DNA from: Oryzomonas sp.
GTDB taxonomy: Bacteria > Desulfobacterota > Desulfuromonadia > Geobacterales > Pseudopelobacteraceae
Reading direction: 5' to 3'
DNA length: 64,000 nt
Assembly (NCBI GenBank): GCA_031292255.1
Contig: JARLHN010000008.1
Location: 62,001-126,000 of the forward strand
Shown: positions 20,099 to 27,854 of the stretch, one piece after another
Layout: the number at the start of each line of letters is the position of its first letter
Position numbering within the stretch: the stretch's first letter is position 1
Notes under the pieces: model-generated
Databases searched by the model: none
What the model saw: the letters and a program-made list of their open reading frames with translations, nothing else
What the model was told of the DNA's origin: nothing
Translations under genes and position numbers: made by a program

Positions 20099-20172
20099 TA
20101 CTTTGGGAATGAGGTATCAGAATTAACGATTGCCGTTGAGGCGGCAAAAATGATATAAGTATCTATCACCTG

Positions 20173-20203
20173 AACCACAGGGATCATCCTTGTGGTTTTT
20201 TTA
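20173..20203 (+). terminator. Rho-independent terminator after YaiI-family gene
   Basis: AACCACAGGGAT c ATCCTTGTGGTT followed by TTTTTATTT, 75 bp past the stop codon and 25 bp before the ABC-F start. It could also attenuate the next gene. Confidence 0.7.
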
Positions 20204-20227
20204 TTTGTCTGAAAGGAACCGATACAG

Positions 20228-21865
20228 ATGATTACCGCATCAAACATTGCCCTTAGCTACGGCAAGCGCATCCTGTTCAAGGATGTCAACATCAAATTCA
20301 CGCCAGGCAACTGCTACGGCCTGATCGGCGCCAATGGCGCAGGCAAGTCCACCTTTCTCAAGATCCTCTCGGGCGAGATCACCCCGGACAAGGGAGAGAT
20401 CACCATCGGCCCCCGCGAACGCCTCGCGGTGCTGCGCCAGGACCAGTTCGCCTTTGACGAGGAGACGGTCTTCAACACCGTCATCAGGGGGCATGAAGAG
20501 CTGTACAAGGTCATGGTCGATAGGGAGGCGATCTACGCCAAGGCCGACTTCAACGAAGAGGACGGCGTCCGCTCGGCAGAGCTGGAGGCCGAGTTTGCCG
20601 AGATGAACGGTTACGAGGCCGAGTCCGAGGCTGCTGTGCTGCTGAACGGCCTGGGCATCCCCGAGGAGCTGCGCCATAAGAAGATGAAGGAGCTGGAAGG
20701 GGGCGACAAGGTGCGCGTGCTGCTGGCCCAGGCCCTGTTCGGCAACCCGGATGTGCTGCTCCTGGACGAACCGACCAACAACCTGGACCTGAAGTCCATC
20801 TCCTGGCTGGAGGAGTTCCTGTTCCGGTTCCCCAACACCGTGATCGTGGTTTCCCATGACCGCCACTTTCTCAACCAGGTCTGCACCCACACCGCCGATA
20901 TCGACTTCAGCCGCATCCAGGTTTACGTGGGCAACTACGACTTCTGGTACCACGCCAGCCAGTTGAACCTGAAACAGCGCCAGAACGAAAACCGCAAGGT
21001 GTCCGATAAGGCCGAGGAGTTGAAGGCATTTATTCAGCGCTTCTCATCCAACGCCTCCAAGGCCAAGCAGGCCACCTCGCGCAAGAAGCTCCTGGACAAG
21101 CTGACCCTGGAAGAGATGCCGGTGTCGTCGCGCAAGTACCCGCATATCATGTTCAAGCCTGAGCGCCCCTGCGGCGATATCATCCTTGAGATATCCGGCC
21201 TCACCAAGGAGATCGACGGTGAAAAGGTGCTGAACAACCTGGACCTGATCGTGCGCAAGAACGACAAGATCGCCTTCGTGGGCGGCAACACCCTGGCCCG
21301 CACCACCCTGTTCCAGATCCTGGCCGGTGAGCTGGAGCCGGACAGCGGTTCATTCCGCTGGGGCGTGACCATCACCAACGCTTATTTTCCCAAGGAGAAC
21401 AGCCGCTATTTCGAGAAGGACCTGAGCCTGATCGACTGGCTGGGCCAGTATTCGCCACCCACCGAGGGGGAAACCTTTGCCCGCGGGTTCCTGGGGAGAA
21501 TGCTCTTTTCCGGCGACGAGGCGACAAAGAAGACCTCGGTCCTCTCCGGCGGCGAGCGGGTGCGCTGCATGCTGTCCCGCATGATGCTCTCGGGCGCGAA
21601 CGCGCTGATCCTGGACGAGCCGACCAACCACCTGGACCTGGAATCGATCACCGCCCTGAACGACGGGCTGATCGCCTACCCCGAGGTAGTTCTATTCGCC
21701 TCCCACGATCACGAGTTCGTCTCCACCATTGCCAACCGGATCATCGAAATTACCCCCGGCGGCTTGATCGACCGGGTGATGGCATTCGACGAATACCTGG
21801 AGAGCGAGGACGTGACCAGGGAACGGGACGAGCTGTACCACGGCCATGCGGAACTGACCCTGTAG
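20228..21865 (+). CDS. ABC-F family ATPase (YbiT-like)
   Basis: 545-residue soluble protein with two ABC domains and no membrane helices, so a ribosome-associated translation factor rather than a transporter. The first domain has Walker A GANGAGKSTF, a signature in ELEGGDKVRVLLAQAL and Walker B LLLDEPTNNLDL. The second has GGNTLARTTLF in place of a standard Walker A (no GKS/T), signature LSGGERVRC and Walker B LILDEPTNHLDL. The linker QRFSSNASKAKQATSRKKLL is typical of ABC-F. The degenerate second Walker A is also reported in some YbiT-type proteins. AAAGGA precedes the ATG. Confidence 0.92.
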   Translation: MITASNIALSYGKRILFKDVNIKFTPGNCYGLIGANGAGKSTFLKILSGEITPDKGEITIGPRERLAVLRQDQFAFDEETVFNTVIRGHEELYKVMVDREAIYAKADFNEEDGVRSAELEAEFAEMNGYEAESEAAVLLNGLGIPEELRHKKMKELEGGDKVRVLLAQALFGNPDVLLLDEPTNNLDLKSISWLEEFLFRFPNTVIVVSHDRHFLNQVCTHTADIDFSRIQVYVGNYDFWYHASQLNLKQRQNENRKVSDKAEELKAFIQRFSSNASKAKQATSRKKLLDKLTLEEMPVSSRKYPHIMFKPERPCGDIILEISGLTKEIDGEKVLNNLDLIVRKNDKIAFVGGNTLARTTLFQILAGELEPDSGSFRWGVTITNAYFPKENSRYFEKDLSLIDWLGQYSPPTEGETFARGFLGRMLFSGDEATKKTSVLSGGERVRCMLSRMMLSGANALILDEPTNHLDLESITALNDGLIAYPEVVLFASHDHEFVSTIANRIIEITPGGLIDRVMAFDEYLESEDVTRERDELYHGHAELTL

Positions 21866-22102
21866 CAGATCGCCGGAAATGCGCTGCGGGGCATTTTCGC
21901 TCTTGCGCAAAATACATTTGCATCCGAAACATATCATGGCAATATACGTTCAGAAGCGTCGATCTTCTGCTGACGATCAAGTCCCCCTTTAACAAAGGGG
22001 GGAACCATGTGTTGGATGATGAGCGCTGATCAGGATATACTTTGTATGACCGCGTGGCGGCCGACAAGTCGCGACAGCAATTCACAGGAACGGGAAACCA
22101 CC

Positions 22103-23323
22103 ATGACAGACAACGACGATCTCGAACAACCGAACGAAGAAGAGACCGAAGGCGAAAGCTTTGCCGAGCTGTTCGAGCAGAGCGCGCAACAGAAGAGCAG
22201 ATGGCTGGAGCCGGGACAGAAGGTGTCGGCCCAGGTATTGAAGGTCAATAGCGATTGGATCTTCATCAATACCGGCCAGAAGGGCGAGGGCGTCGTCGAT
22301 GCCAAGGAATTCCTGGACCTGGACGGCAACGCCACGGTCAAGATTGGGGACTCTATCGCCGCCTACTTTCTCTCGTCGAGCCACGGCGAGATGCGCTTCA
22401 CGACCAGGATCGGCGGCGGCGCATCGGGCAACGCCCAACTGGAAGAGGCATTCCAGACCGGCGTGCCGGTGGAAGGGATGGTGGAGAAGGAGATCAAGGG
22501 AGGGTACGAGATCAAGCTGGCCGGCACGACCCGCGCCTTTTGCCCCTTTTCCCAGATTGCGCTGCGCCGCACCGACGACCCGGCGGCGCTTATCGGGACT
22601 CGCCTGTCGTTCCGCATCACCGCCTATGACGAAAAGGGGCGCAACATCGTGGTCTCCCGCCGGGTCCTGCTGGAAGAGGAACAGAGCCGGCTCAGGGAAG
22701 AGACCGCAGCCGGCATCAGCGAAGGCATGACCGTCACCGGCACGGTTACCTCCCTGCAAGGCTTTGGCGCCTTTGTGGATATCGGCGGCCTTGAGGGGTT
22801 GATCCCCATCTCCGAGATCGGCTGGAGCAGGGTCAAGGATGTCAGCGAGGTCCTGAGTGTTGGCCAGCAGGTCAAGGTGGTGGTCAAGACCATCGACCGG
22901 GAGAAGGAACGCGTGTCCCTGAGCCTCAAGGACACCCTGGCCAACCCCTGGGATCTGGCGGTGCAGACCTACCCCGAGGGTTCGTTCCATACCGGCACTG
23001 TTTCGCGCCTGGCCCCCTTCGGCGCTTTCGTCACCCTGGCCGACGGGATCGACGGGCTGATCCACATCTCAAAGCTGGGAGGGGGCAAACGTATCCTTCA
23101 CCCGCGCGAGGTGATCAAGGAGGGCGAAACGATCGAGGTCAAAGTGGAGAGCGTGGACCGCGCCGAGCGCCGCATCTCCCTCAGCCTGGCCGGCGTGGCG
23201 CGCGCAGCCGATGAGGAGGAGGCCACCCTGGCCGACTTCCGCCGCCAGGCGGACGAGGCCCCCAAGGGGATGGGAACCTTTGCAGACATGCTGCGGGCCA
23301 AGACCCAAAGGAACAAGAAATAA
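22103..23323 (+). CDS. S1 RNA-binding domain protein (short ribosomal-protein-S1 paralogue)
   Basis: 406 residues with four S1/OB domains: about 35-100 (LEPGQKVSAQVLKVNSDWIF), 115-185, 205-275 (GMTVTGTVTSLQGFGAFVDI) and 290-365 (GSFHTGTVSRLAPFGAFVTL). Full S1 has six, so this is a shortened paralogue probably acting in translation initiation or RNA metabolism. The ATG at 22103 begins MTDNDDLEQPNEEETEGE, an acidic N-terminus. Earlier in-frame ATGs cross an intergenic palindrome and are rejected. It is followed by a 378-bp gap with no gene. Confidence 0.87.
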   Translation: MTDNDDLEQPNEEETEGESFAELFEQSAQQKSRWLEPGQKVSAQVLKVNSDWIFINTGQKGEGVVDAKEFLDLDGNATVKIGDSIAAYFLSSSHGEMRFTTRIGGGASGNAQLEEAFQTGVPVEGMVEKEIKGGYEIKLAGTTRAFCPFSQIALRRTDDPAALIGTRLSFRITAYDEKGRNIVVSRRVLLEEEQSRLREETAAGISEGMTVTGTVTSLQGFGAFVDIGGLEGLIPISEIGWSRVKDVSEVLSVGQQVKVVVKTIDREKERVSLSLKDTLANPWDLAVQTYPEGSFHTGTVSRLAPFGAFVTLADGIDGLIHISKLGGGKRILHPREVIKEGETIEVKVESVDRAERRISLSLAGVARAADEEEATLADFRRQADEAPKGMGTFADMLRAKTQRNKK

Positions 23324-23701
23324 CTCTTCAGTTGAACCGAACGACGTATAGTGGTTGCAATACCCCGTCTTCACACCCCGCCTATGTCCGCAGGCGCACC
23401 AGGGCAAAGAAACGCGTTACATTGCCTCGGTGCGTCTGCTATGACAGCAATAAACCAGCGATAATCTATTCCGGTTACCTCCGATCCCCGCTGGACAAAG
23501 CATCTACCGTCGCCAATGACTTACCAAATTATACATTTTAACATCCTGTGATCATCGACAGCTAACCTATTCAATTGGGTCTATTCAGGACGACCGATCA
23601 CCATGGCGCATGGCCGTGCAAAAAAAGGTTGACGGATTGGCGCGGTTCATATAGTTTAATATTAAACAATATGACATTAATCGATTTACCGGAAAGATCG
23701 T
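23324..23701. other. Intergenic region upstream of MarR-type regulator
   Basis: No gene seen. The last 70 bp become AT-rich and hold a perfect 14-bp palindrome (23654-23667) just before the regulator start. Confidence 0.5.
23654..23667. promoter_or_regulatory. Palindromic operator candidate (MarR autoregulation)
   Basis: GTTTAATATTAAAC is perfectly palindromic and sits 34 bp before the MarR ATG, close to TTGACG (23629-23634). A related site, TATAGTTCAATTTCAAATT, precedes the yceI-like gene; TATAGTT-AAT is shared by both. Confidence 0.5.
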
Positions 23702-24148
23702 ATGAAACCGACCGACACCACAACCTATCGCGCCTTGAATACCTACACCAAGCTGATGCGCGCAGCGGAATCGGTAACCAGCCGCGTCAGCCGCACCATG
23801 GCGGCGGCCGACCTGACCATCAGCCAGTTCGGGGTGCTGGAAGCGCTGTTGCATAAAGGCCCCCTGTGCCAGCGGGACATCGCGGCCAAAATCCTCAAGA
23901 GCACCGGCAATATTACCTTGGTTATCGACAACCTGGAAAAGAGGTCATTGGTGCGGCGCGAACGCACCAGCGTGGACCGGCGCTACCTGACCATCCAGCT
24001 CACCGGCCATGGGCTGGAGCTGATCCGCCAGGTCTTTACCAGAGTTGAGGCGGCCATCGTGGCGGAGATGCAGGTGCTCACCAACGATGAGCAGGAGGCC
24101 TTGGGCGTCCTGTGTAAAAAACTCGGCTTACGGGAAGGGAGGGGATAG
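23702..24148 (+). CDS. MarR-family transcriptional regulator
   Basis: 148 residues with a winged helix-turn-helix: LTISQFGVLEALLHKGPLCQ, RDIAAKILKSTGNITLVIDN as recognition helix, and the wing KRSLVRRERTSVDRRYLTIQ. It begins MKPTDTTTYRALNTYTKLMR. The context, a palindrome in its own promoter and a similar site in front of the following yceI-like gene, suggests autoregulation and control of that gene. No inducer can be deduced. Confidence 0.9.
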   Translation: MKPTDTTTYRALNTYTKLMRAAESVTSRVSRTMAAADLTISQFGVLEALLHKGPLCQRDIAAKILKSTGNITLVIDNLEKRSLVRRERTSVDRRYLTIQLTGHGLELIRQVFTRVEAAIVAEMQVLTNDEQEALGVLCKKLGLREGRG

Positions 24149-24174
24149 AAGCGGGGTGGCAAAAAATTTGAGCA

Positions 24175-24193
24175 TATAGTTCAATTTCAAATT
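24175..24193 (+). promoter_or_regulatory. Second MarR-like operator candidate before yceI-like gene
   Basis: TATAGTTCAATTTCAAATT resembles TATAGTTTAATATTAAAC upstream of the marR-type gene. It lies 44 bp before the YceI start. Confidence 0.35.
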
Positions 24194-24236
24194 ACGTCAA
24201 TTTGGATTACTTACTTGGATCGAAAGGAGCATCATC

Positions 24237-24851
24237 ATGAAACGTATCATTACAACCGTCAGCACTATCATTACAACCGTCAGCACTATCATTGCCCTGT
24301 CACTGCCCGGCTTTGCGGCAGCCTCCAGTTGGACCATCGATCAGGACCATTCCAATGTGGGCTTCAAGGTCAAGCATCTCATGGTAAGCAACGTAAAAGG
24401 TGAGTTCCGCAGCTTCAACGGCACCCTTGAGATCAACGACAAAGACGTGACCAAATCAAAGGTCGTTGTCAACATCGACACCCCCTCCATCACCACCGGG
24501 GTGACCAAGCGGGACGACCATCTGAAAAGCCCTGATTTCTTCGATGTTGCCAAATTCCCGGCCATGACCTTTGTCTCAAAAAGGGTCCAAAAGGCCGGTA
24601 CCGACAAACTGAAGGTCTACGGAGATCTTACCCTGCACGGTGTGACCAGGGAGGTTGCCCTGGATGTGGAAGGACCCACCAAAGCCTACAAGGACCCCTG
24701 GGGCAACGTCAAGCGGGGCGCCAGCGCAACGACCAGGATCAATCGCAAGGACTTTGGGTTGTCCTGGAATAAGGCCATAGAATCGGGCGGCGTGATGGTC
24801 GGCGACGAAGTGACCATCTCCCTGGAAGTGGAATTGCTGCAGAAGAAATGA
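24237..24851 (+). CDS. YceI-family periplasmic lipid-binding-like protein
   Basis: 204 residues. After a signal peptide, the YceI lipocalin-like barrel starts SSWTIDQDHSNVGFKVKHLM and continues with VTKRDDHLKSPDFFDVAKFP, LTLHGVTREVALDVEG and ending FGLSWNKAIESGGVMVGDEV. Family members bind isoprenoid or polyprenyl chains in the periplasm. The signal peptide contains a perfect 21-bp tandem duplication (about 24247-24288) giving ITTVSTI twice. It is probably regulated by the MarR-type protein encoded just upstream. Confidence 0.92.
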   Translation: MKRIITTVSTIITTVSTIIALSLPGFAAASSWTIDQDHSNVGFKVKHLMVSNVKGEFRSFNGTLEINDKDVTKSKVVVNIDTPSITTGVTKRDDHLKSPDFFDVAKFPAMTFVSKRVQKAGTDKLKVYGDLTLHGVTREVALDVEGPTKAYKDPWGNVKRGASATTRINRKDFGLSWNKAIESGGVMVGDEVTISLEVELLQKK

Positions 24852-24918
24852 CGACCCAAGGGGTGCCGGATGCCGTCCCCGTCCGGCATCCCTTAGGGTC
24901 TGTAGGAGGTTAGACGCC
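24852..24918 (+). other. Intergenic hairpin
   Basis: GGGTGCCGGATGCC gtccc cgtCCGGCATCCC forms a stem of about 10 bp between the yceI-like and dioxygenase genes. There is no T-run; it may attenuate read-through. Confidence 0.4.
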
Positions 24919-25695
24919 ATGAAGCCCCTATTACCCGCACTGTTCATATCCCACGGAGCCCCCACCCTTCTGACGGAGCAGGGGCCGACACACGCATTCC
25001 TGGCCAAGCTGGGTTCTGAAATGGAACGGCCTCAGGCGATTGTCTGCATCTCGGCTCACTGGAACACCTCCGCCCCGATGGTGAACGCCGCGTCACGGCC
25101 GGACCTTATCTATGATTTCGGCGGTTTCCCCGATGAACTCTACCGCATGACCTACCCGGCACCGGGCGACCCGGCCCTTGCCGAACGCATCGCCCTGCTG
25201 TTGAAGGATCAGGGCATGGAAGCGGGCCGGGAGCCGGCACGGGGGTTCGATCACGGGGCCTGGGTGCCGCTCAAGCTGATGTATCCCGGCGCCGACATCC
25301 CGGTGGTCGAGCTGTCGGTGCAGCCACGCCAGACCCCGGCCCATCACGCGGCAATCGGGGCCGCCCTTCGTCCCTTGCGGGAGCAAGGGGTGCTGATCCT
25401 GGCCAGCGGCTCGGCAACCCACAATCTCAAGGATTTCTTCGGGCGCGCCGTTGACTCGCCTCCATTGGATTACGCCAGGGAGTTTGATGACTGGCTCTGT
25501 AACGCCGTGGGCACCGACGACCGGGAATCGCTGTTGGACTATCAGGAGAAAGGACCCCATGCCCTGGTCAACCATCCGACGCCGGAACATTTTTTACCCC
25601 TGTTCGTCGCCATGGGGGCCGGCGGCAAAGGGAAGGTAGCGCACCGGGCCTTCACCTACGGGGCCATCTCCATGGCCGCCTTTGCCTGGGAGTGA
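24919..25695 (+). CDS. DODA-type extradiol ring-cleavage dioxygenase (YgiD-like)
   Basis: 258 residues of the class III extradiol / 4,5-DOPA dioxygenase family, a metal-dependent cytoplasmic enzyme; the natural bacterial substrate is usually unknown. Expected metal ligands are the His in FISHGAP (residue 13), the His in CISAHWN (near 47) and the His in TPEHFLPLF near the C-terminus. GFDHGAWVPLKLMYP and LASGSATHNL are strongly conserved. A GGAGG precedes the ATG. It lies on the same strand as the yceI-like gene, separated by a GC-rich hairpin. Confidence 0.9.
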   Translation: MKPLLPALFISHGAPTLLTEQGPTHAFLAKLGSEMERPQAIVCISAHWNTSAPMVNAASRPDLIYDFGGFPDELYRMTYPAPGDPALAERIALLLKDQGMEAGREPARGFDHGAWVPLKLMYPGADIPVVELSVQPRQTPAHHAAIGAALRPLREQGVLILASGSATHNLKDFFGRAVDSPPLDYAREFDDWLCNAVGTDDRESLLDYQEKGPHALVNHPTPEHFLPLFVAMGAGGKGKVAHRAFTYGAISMAAFAWE

Positions 25696-25709
25696 GTGCG
25701 AACAATCAA

Positions 25710-25757
25710 AAAAGCTGTTCCTCCCCCCAGCGGGGGGAGGATAGGAGGGGGGATCAG
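25710..25757. repeat. C/G-run hairpin (truncated relative of the TGTAAC family)
   Basis: CCTCCCCCCAGCGGGGGGAGG sits between convergent genes and could terminate both. A similar short form AAGTCCCCCTTTaacAAAGGGGGGAAC is at about 21979-22006. Confidence 0.5.
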
Positions 25758-25769
25758 TGGAATTTCCCC

Positions 25770-26090
25770 TTATTTCGTTGCGACGGGGGTGAGCGTCTTC
25801 ACGTAGGCGACAAGCGAGGACAGGTCGGGAGAGCCGGGAGCAAAGGCTCTCCCGTTGAGCGCCTTTACGATGCACTGGTTTACAATCACCTCGAACTGCT
25901 TCTGGTCATAGCCCGCAGCCTCTTCCAGTTTATTCCCCCCTGCATGACAACTGGCGCAGCTTTTGCCGTTTGTCCCCAAGGCCGTGCTGTAAAACAGCTC
26001 CTTGCCCCGCTCAAGGGAAGGCTGGCCGGCCGCCATTGCCAGACTTAGCGAAACAGTCCACATGGTGAGAGTTGCCGTCAACATCTTCAT
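25770..26090 (-). CDS. Monoheme c-type cytochrome, periplasmic
   Basis: 106 residues: Sec signal peptide (MKMLTATLTMWTVSLSLAMAA), then one CXXCH site (SCASCHAGGNK). Overall it resembles small class I cytochromes (LVAYVKTL at the C-terminus). No Met follows the heme motif, so the usual His/Met axial pair is not possible. The NQCIVKALNGR segment offers a Cys or another ligand instead. Probably a periplasmic electron carrier or redox sensor. AAGGAGG precedes the ATG. Confidence 0.85.
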   Translation of the reverse strand: MKMLTATLTMWTVSLSLAMAAGQPSLERGKELFYSTALGTNGKSCASCHAGGNKLEEAAGYDQKQFEVIVNQCIVKALNGRAFAPGSPDLSSLVAYVKTLTPVATK

Positions 26091-26275
26091 GGTGTTCCTC
26101 CTTGCATGAAATGGGTACGTTTTCTAGAAATGCTACCTGGGAAGTCATGTTTGTCAAATGTGTTCCAACAGGCGGGCAGACCGTAGGAGGTAGTGGAATT
26201 GATTTTCAAGGGTTGAAGGTTGTGTTGATGAGAAATGATGACGACCAGCCGGAACGACGACCGTAGGGAGAGTGT

Positions 26276-26447
26276 CTAGTACCTTATAACATTAAATATA
26301 TCGGAAAATCCCCCCTCCCTTGACGGGAGGGGGTTAGGGAGTGGGTGAAGCCGCAACCGAGCTCATTCCATTGCAACCTCCACCCTAACCCTCCCCCGCA
26401 AGGGGGGAGGGGATTTTATCCGTTAATTCAAGAGTTACAAGATACTA
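26276..26447. repeat. TGTAAC-family repeat, long form with two hairpins
   Basis: Starts TAGTACCTTATAACATT and ends TTCAAGAGTTACAAGATACTA, with roughly inverted ends. The interior has two G/C-run palindromes: CCCCCTCCCttgacGGGAGGGGG and CCCTCCCCCgcaaGGGGGGAGGGG. The latter half matches the 13747-13826 copy. Confidence 0.65.
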
Positions 26448-26453
26448 ATGTAC

Positions 26454-26540
26454 TGTCCTGTTAGTTCGTACACCTACGTCGCCGAGCCTTGGCGGCAACC
26501 CAAATATCTCGGAATTACTTCCCACGACTAACCGCACAGC
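26454..26540. repeat. CGGTTAGT inverted-repeat element, internally deleted (87 bp)
   Basis: Ends are TGTCCTGTTAGTTCGTA and GACTAACCGCACAGC. Read on the minus strand it runs GGTTAGTCGTGGGAAGTAAT ... GGCTCGGCGACGTAGGTGTA, collinear with the 29531-29690 copy but missing about 70 bp of interior. Confidence 0.6.
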
Positions 26541-26584
26541 CCACTAGGCGGGCCAGGAGATGCTGAATCACCTGTGAATAGCCG

Positions 26585-26950
26585 CTACCCATCCCCTGAT
26601 TGACCCCTGCGCCTGCTCTTTGGCGCTGCCTGTCCGCCCGCCGGCGCCGGCGAAAAGGGCGCCCTGACGACCGGTGGCGGGGCCGGGGCTGAAGGCGGTG
26701 GCAATGGTGCGGCCTGGGGGATGGGCGGGGTTCCCTGTGGCTGGGAGGGCGTGCCCTGCTGGGACGCGGGTGCGCTTCCGGGCTCGACCGCCTCCAAATG
26801 CAGGGGCTTTGCCTTGGGCCTGTAGCGCACGGGGATCTCATACTCCTTGTTGGTATAATGGGCTGTTCCCCGCACATCGGTCCAGGTGTAAACATCGGCC
26901 CGAACGCCGGATGCCTGCATCAGCAACATGACCACCAGCAATCGTTTCAT
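26585..26950 (-). CDS. DUF4124-domain periplasmic protein with Pro-rich tail
   Basis: 121 residues. Signal peptide (MKRLLVVMLLMQASGVRA) followed directly by a DUF4124-type segment, DVYTWTDVRGTAHYTNKEYE. The last ~70 residues are Pro/Ala/Gln-rich low complexity ending in a basic KSRRRGQSGDG. Function unknown. It lies 28 bp downstream of the rhomboid gene on the same strand, so probably the same transcript. Confidence 0.75.
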   Translation of the reverse strand: MKRLLVVMLLMQASGVRADVYTWTDVRGTAHYTNKEYEIPVRYRPKAKPLHLEAVEPGSAPASQQGTPSQPQGTPPIPQAAPLPPPSAPAPPPVVRAPFSPAPAGGQAAPKSRRRGQSGDG

Positions 26951-26978
26951 GGCCTGCTCTCCCTCTCTCGATGCCCGA

Positions 26979-27812
26979 TCAATAGCCCATCCTGAGGTTG
27001 ATCACCACGACGTAAGCCGTCCATGCAAACATGCCGACCGTCACGGCGGCGCACGCCAGGGCCACAAGCCTATGGAAGGCGTTCTCCTTGTTCCGCTCCT
27101 CATATCCCAGGATCTTTCCAAGGATAACCCCGCCCACAATGCCGCCGCCATGAGCCCAGTTGTTGATGCCGGGCATGATGAAACCGAACAGCGCCAGGCT
27201 GAATACCCAGCCGCTTACCTCGCGGAAGACCATGGTGCCGTAGACGCCGCCGCGGCTGCGGCCATAGTAGAGCAGAGCACCGATCAGGCTGCAAATGGCC
27301 CCCGAGGCGCCTATGGTGAAGCCGATCCCCGCCAGGTACGATATCAGGTAGCTGAAGACGCCTCCCAGAGTATAGATGGTGAACATGCGGCTCGGCCCGT
27401 ACTCCTGGTTGACCCAGGGAGCTATCTGGCGCAAAGCCATGAGGTTGAAGATCAGGTGCAGGATGCCGCCATGCAGGTAGTTGGCGGTGAGCAACGTCCA
27501 GTACCAGCCACGGTCGATGGGCACCGCTCCTGTCGCCCCCAACAGTCTCAGGATCGTCTGGTCCGGGCTGAGAATGGCCAGTGGACCGGCGGCGTTCCCC
27601 CGCCCCATGCTGAGGAGGATGGAAAACGCGTAGACGACGATGTTGACGGTGATGATGGCCTTGACCAGCCAGGCCCCATCAACCCCGCCCCGGGTCCAGG
27701 CCGTTGGGCGCCACCAGGCGCTGGAGCGTTTCGCCCCGCACCAGGAACAGGTGGCTTCCTCGCTGCCGATCAGTTGCCGGCAGCGGGGACACAGCATTGC
27801 TTTTTGCGTCAT
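26979..27812 (-). CDS. Rhomboid-family intramembrane serine protease with N-terminal zinc ribbon
   Basis: 277 residues. The N-terminus carries a two-CxxC ribbon (CPRCRQLI, CSWCGAKR, residues 8-29). The rhomboid fold has about six membrane helices: HGGILHLIFNLMALRQI, catalytic Ser in IGASGAICSLIGALLYY, and catalytic His in GINNWAHGGGIVGGVILG. Rhomboids cleave transmembrane helices within the bilayer; the substrate is unknown here. It lies between the pyrophosphatase gene and the DUF4124 gene, all on the minus strand. Confidence 0.92.
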   Translation of the reverse strand: MTQKAMLCPRCRQLIGSEEATCSWCGAKRSSAWWRPTAWTRGGVDGAWLVKAIITVNIVVYAFSILLSMGRGNAAGPLAILSPDQTILRLLGATGAVPIDRGWYWTLLTANYLHGGILHLIFNLMALRQIAPWVNQEYGPSRMFTIYTLGGVFSYLISYLAGIGFTIGASGAICSLIGALLYYGRSRGGVYGTMVFREVSGWVFSLALFGFIMPGINNWAHGGGIVGGVILGKILGYEERNKENAFHRLVALACAAVTVGMFAWTAYVVVINLRMGY

Positions 27813-27854
27813 TACGATAGCTCCATCGACGATGTCATTTCCCTGTCGCGCCGG

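Larger units (their letters stand above)
26091..26584. other. Intergenic region packed with repeats
   Basis: No gene. It contains a long TGTAAC-family repeat (26276-26447) and, seven bp later, a short member of the CGGTTAGT inverted-repeat family (26454-26540). Confidence 0.6.
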
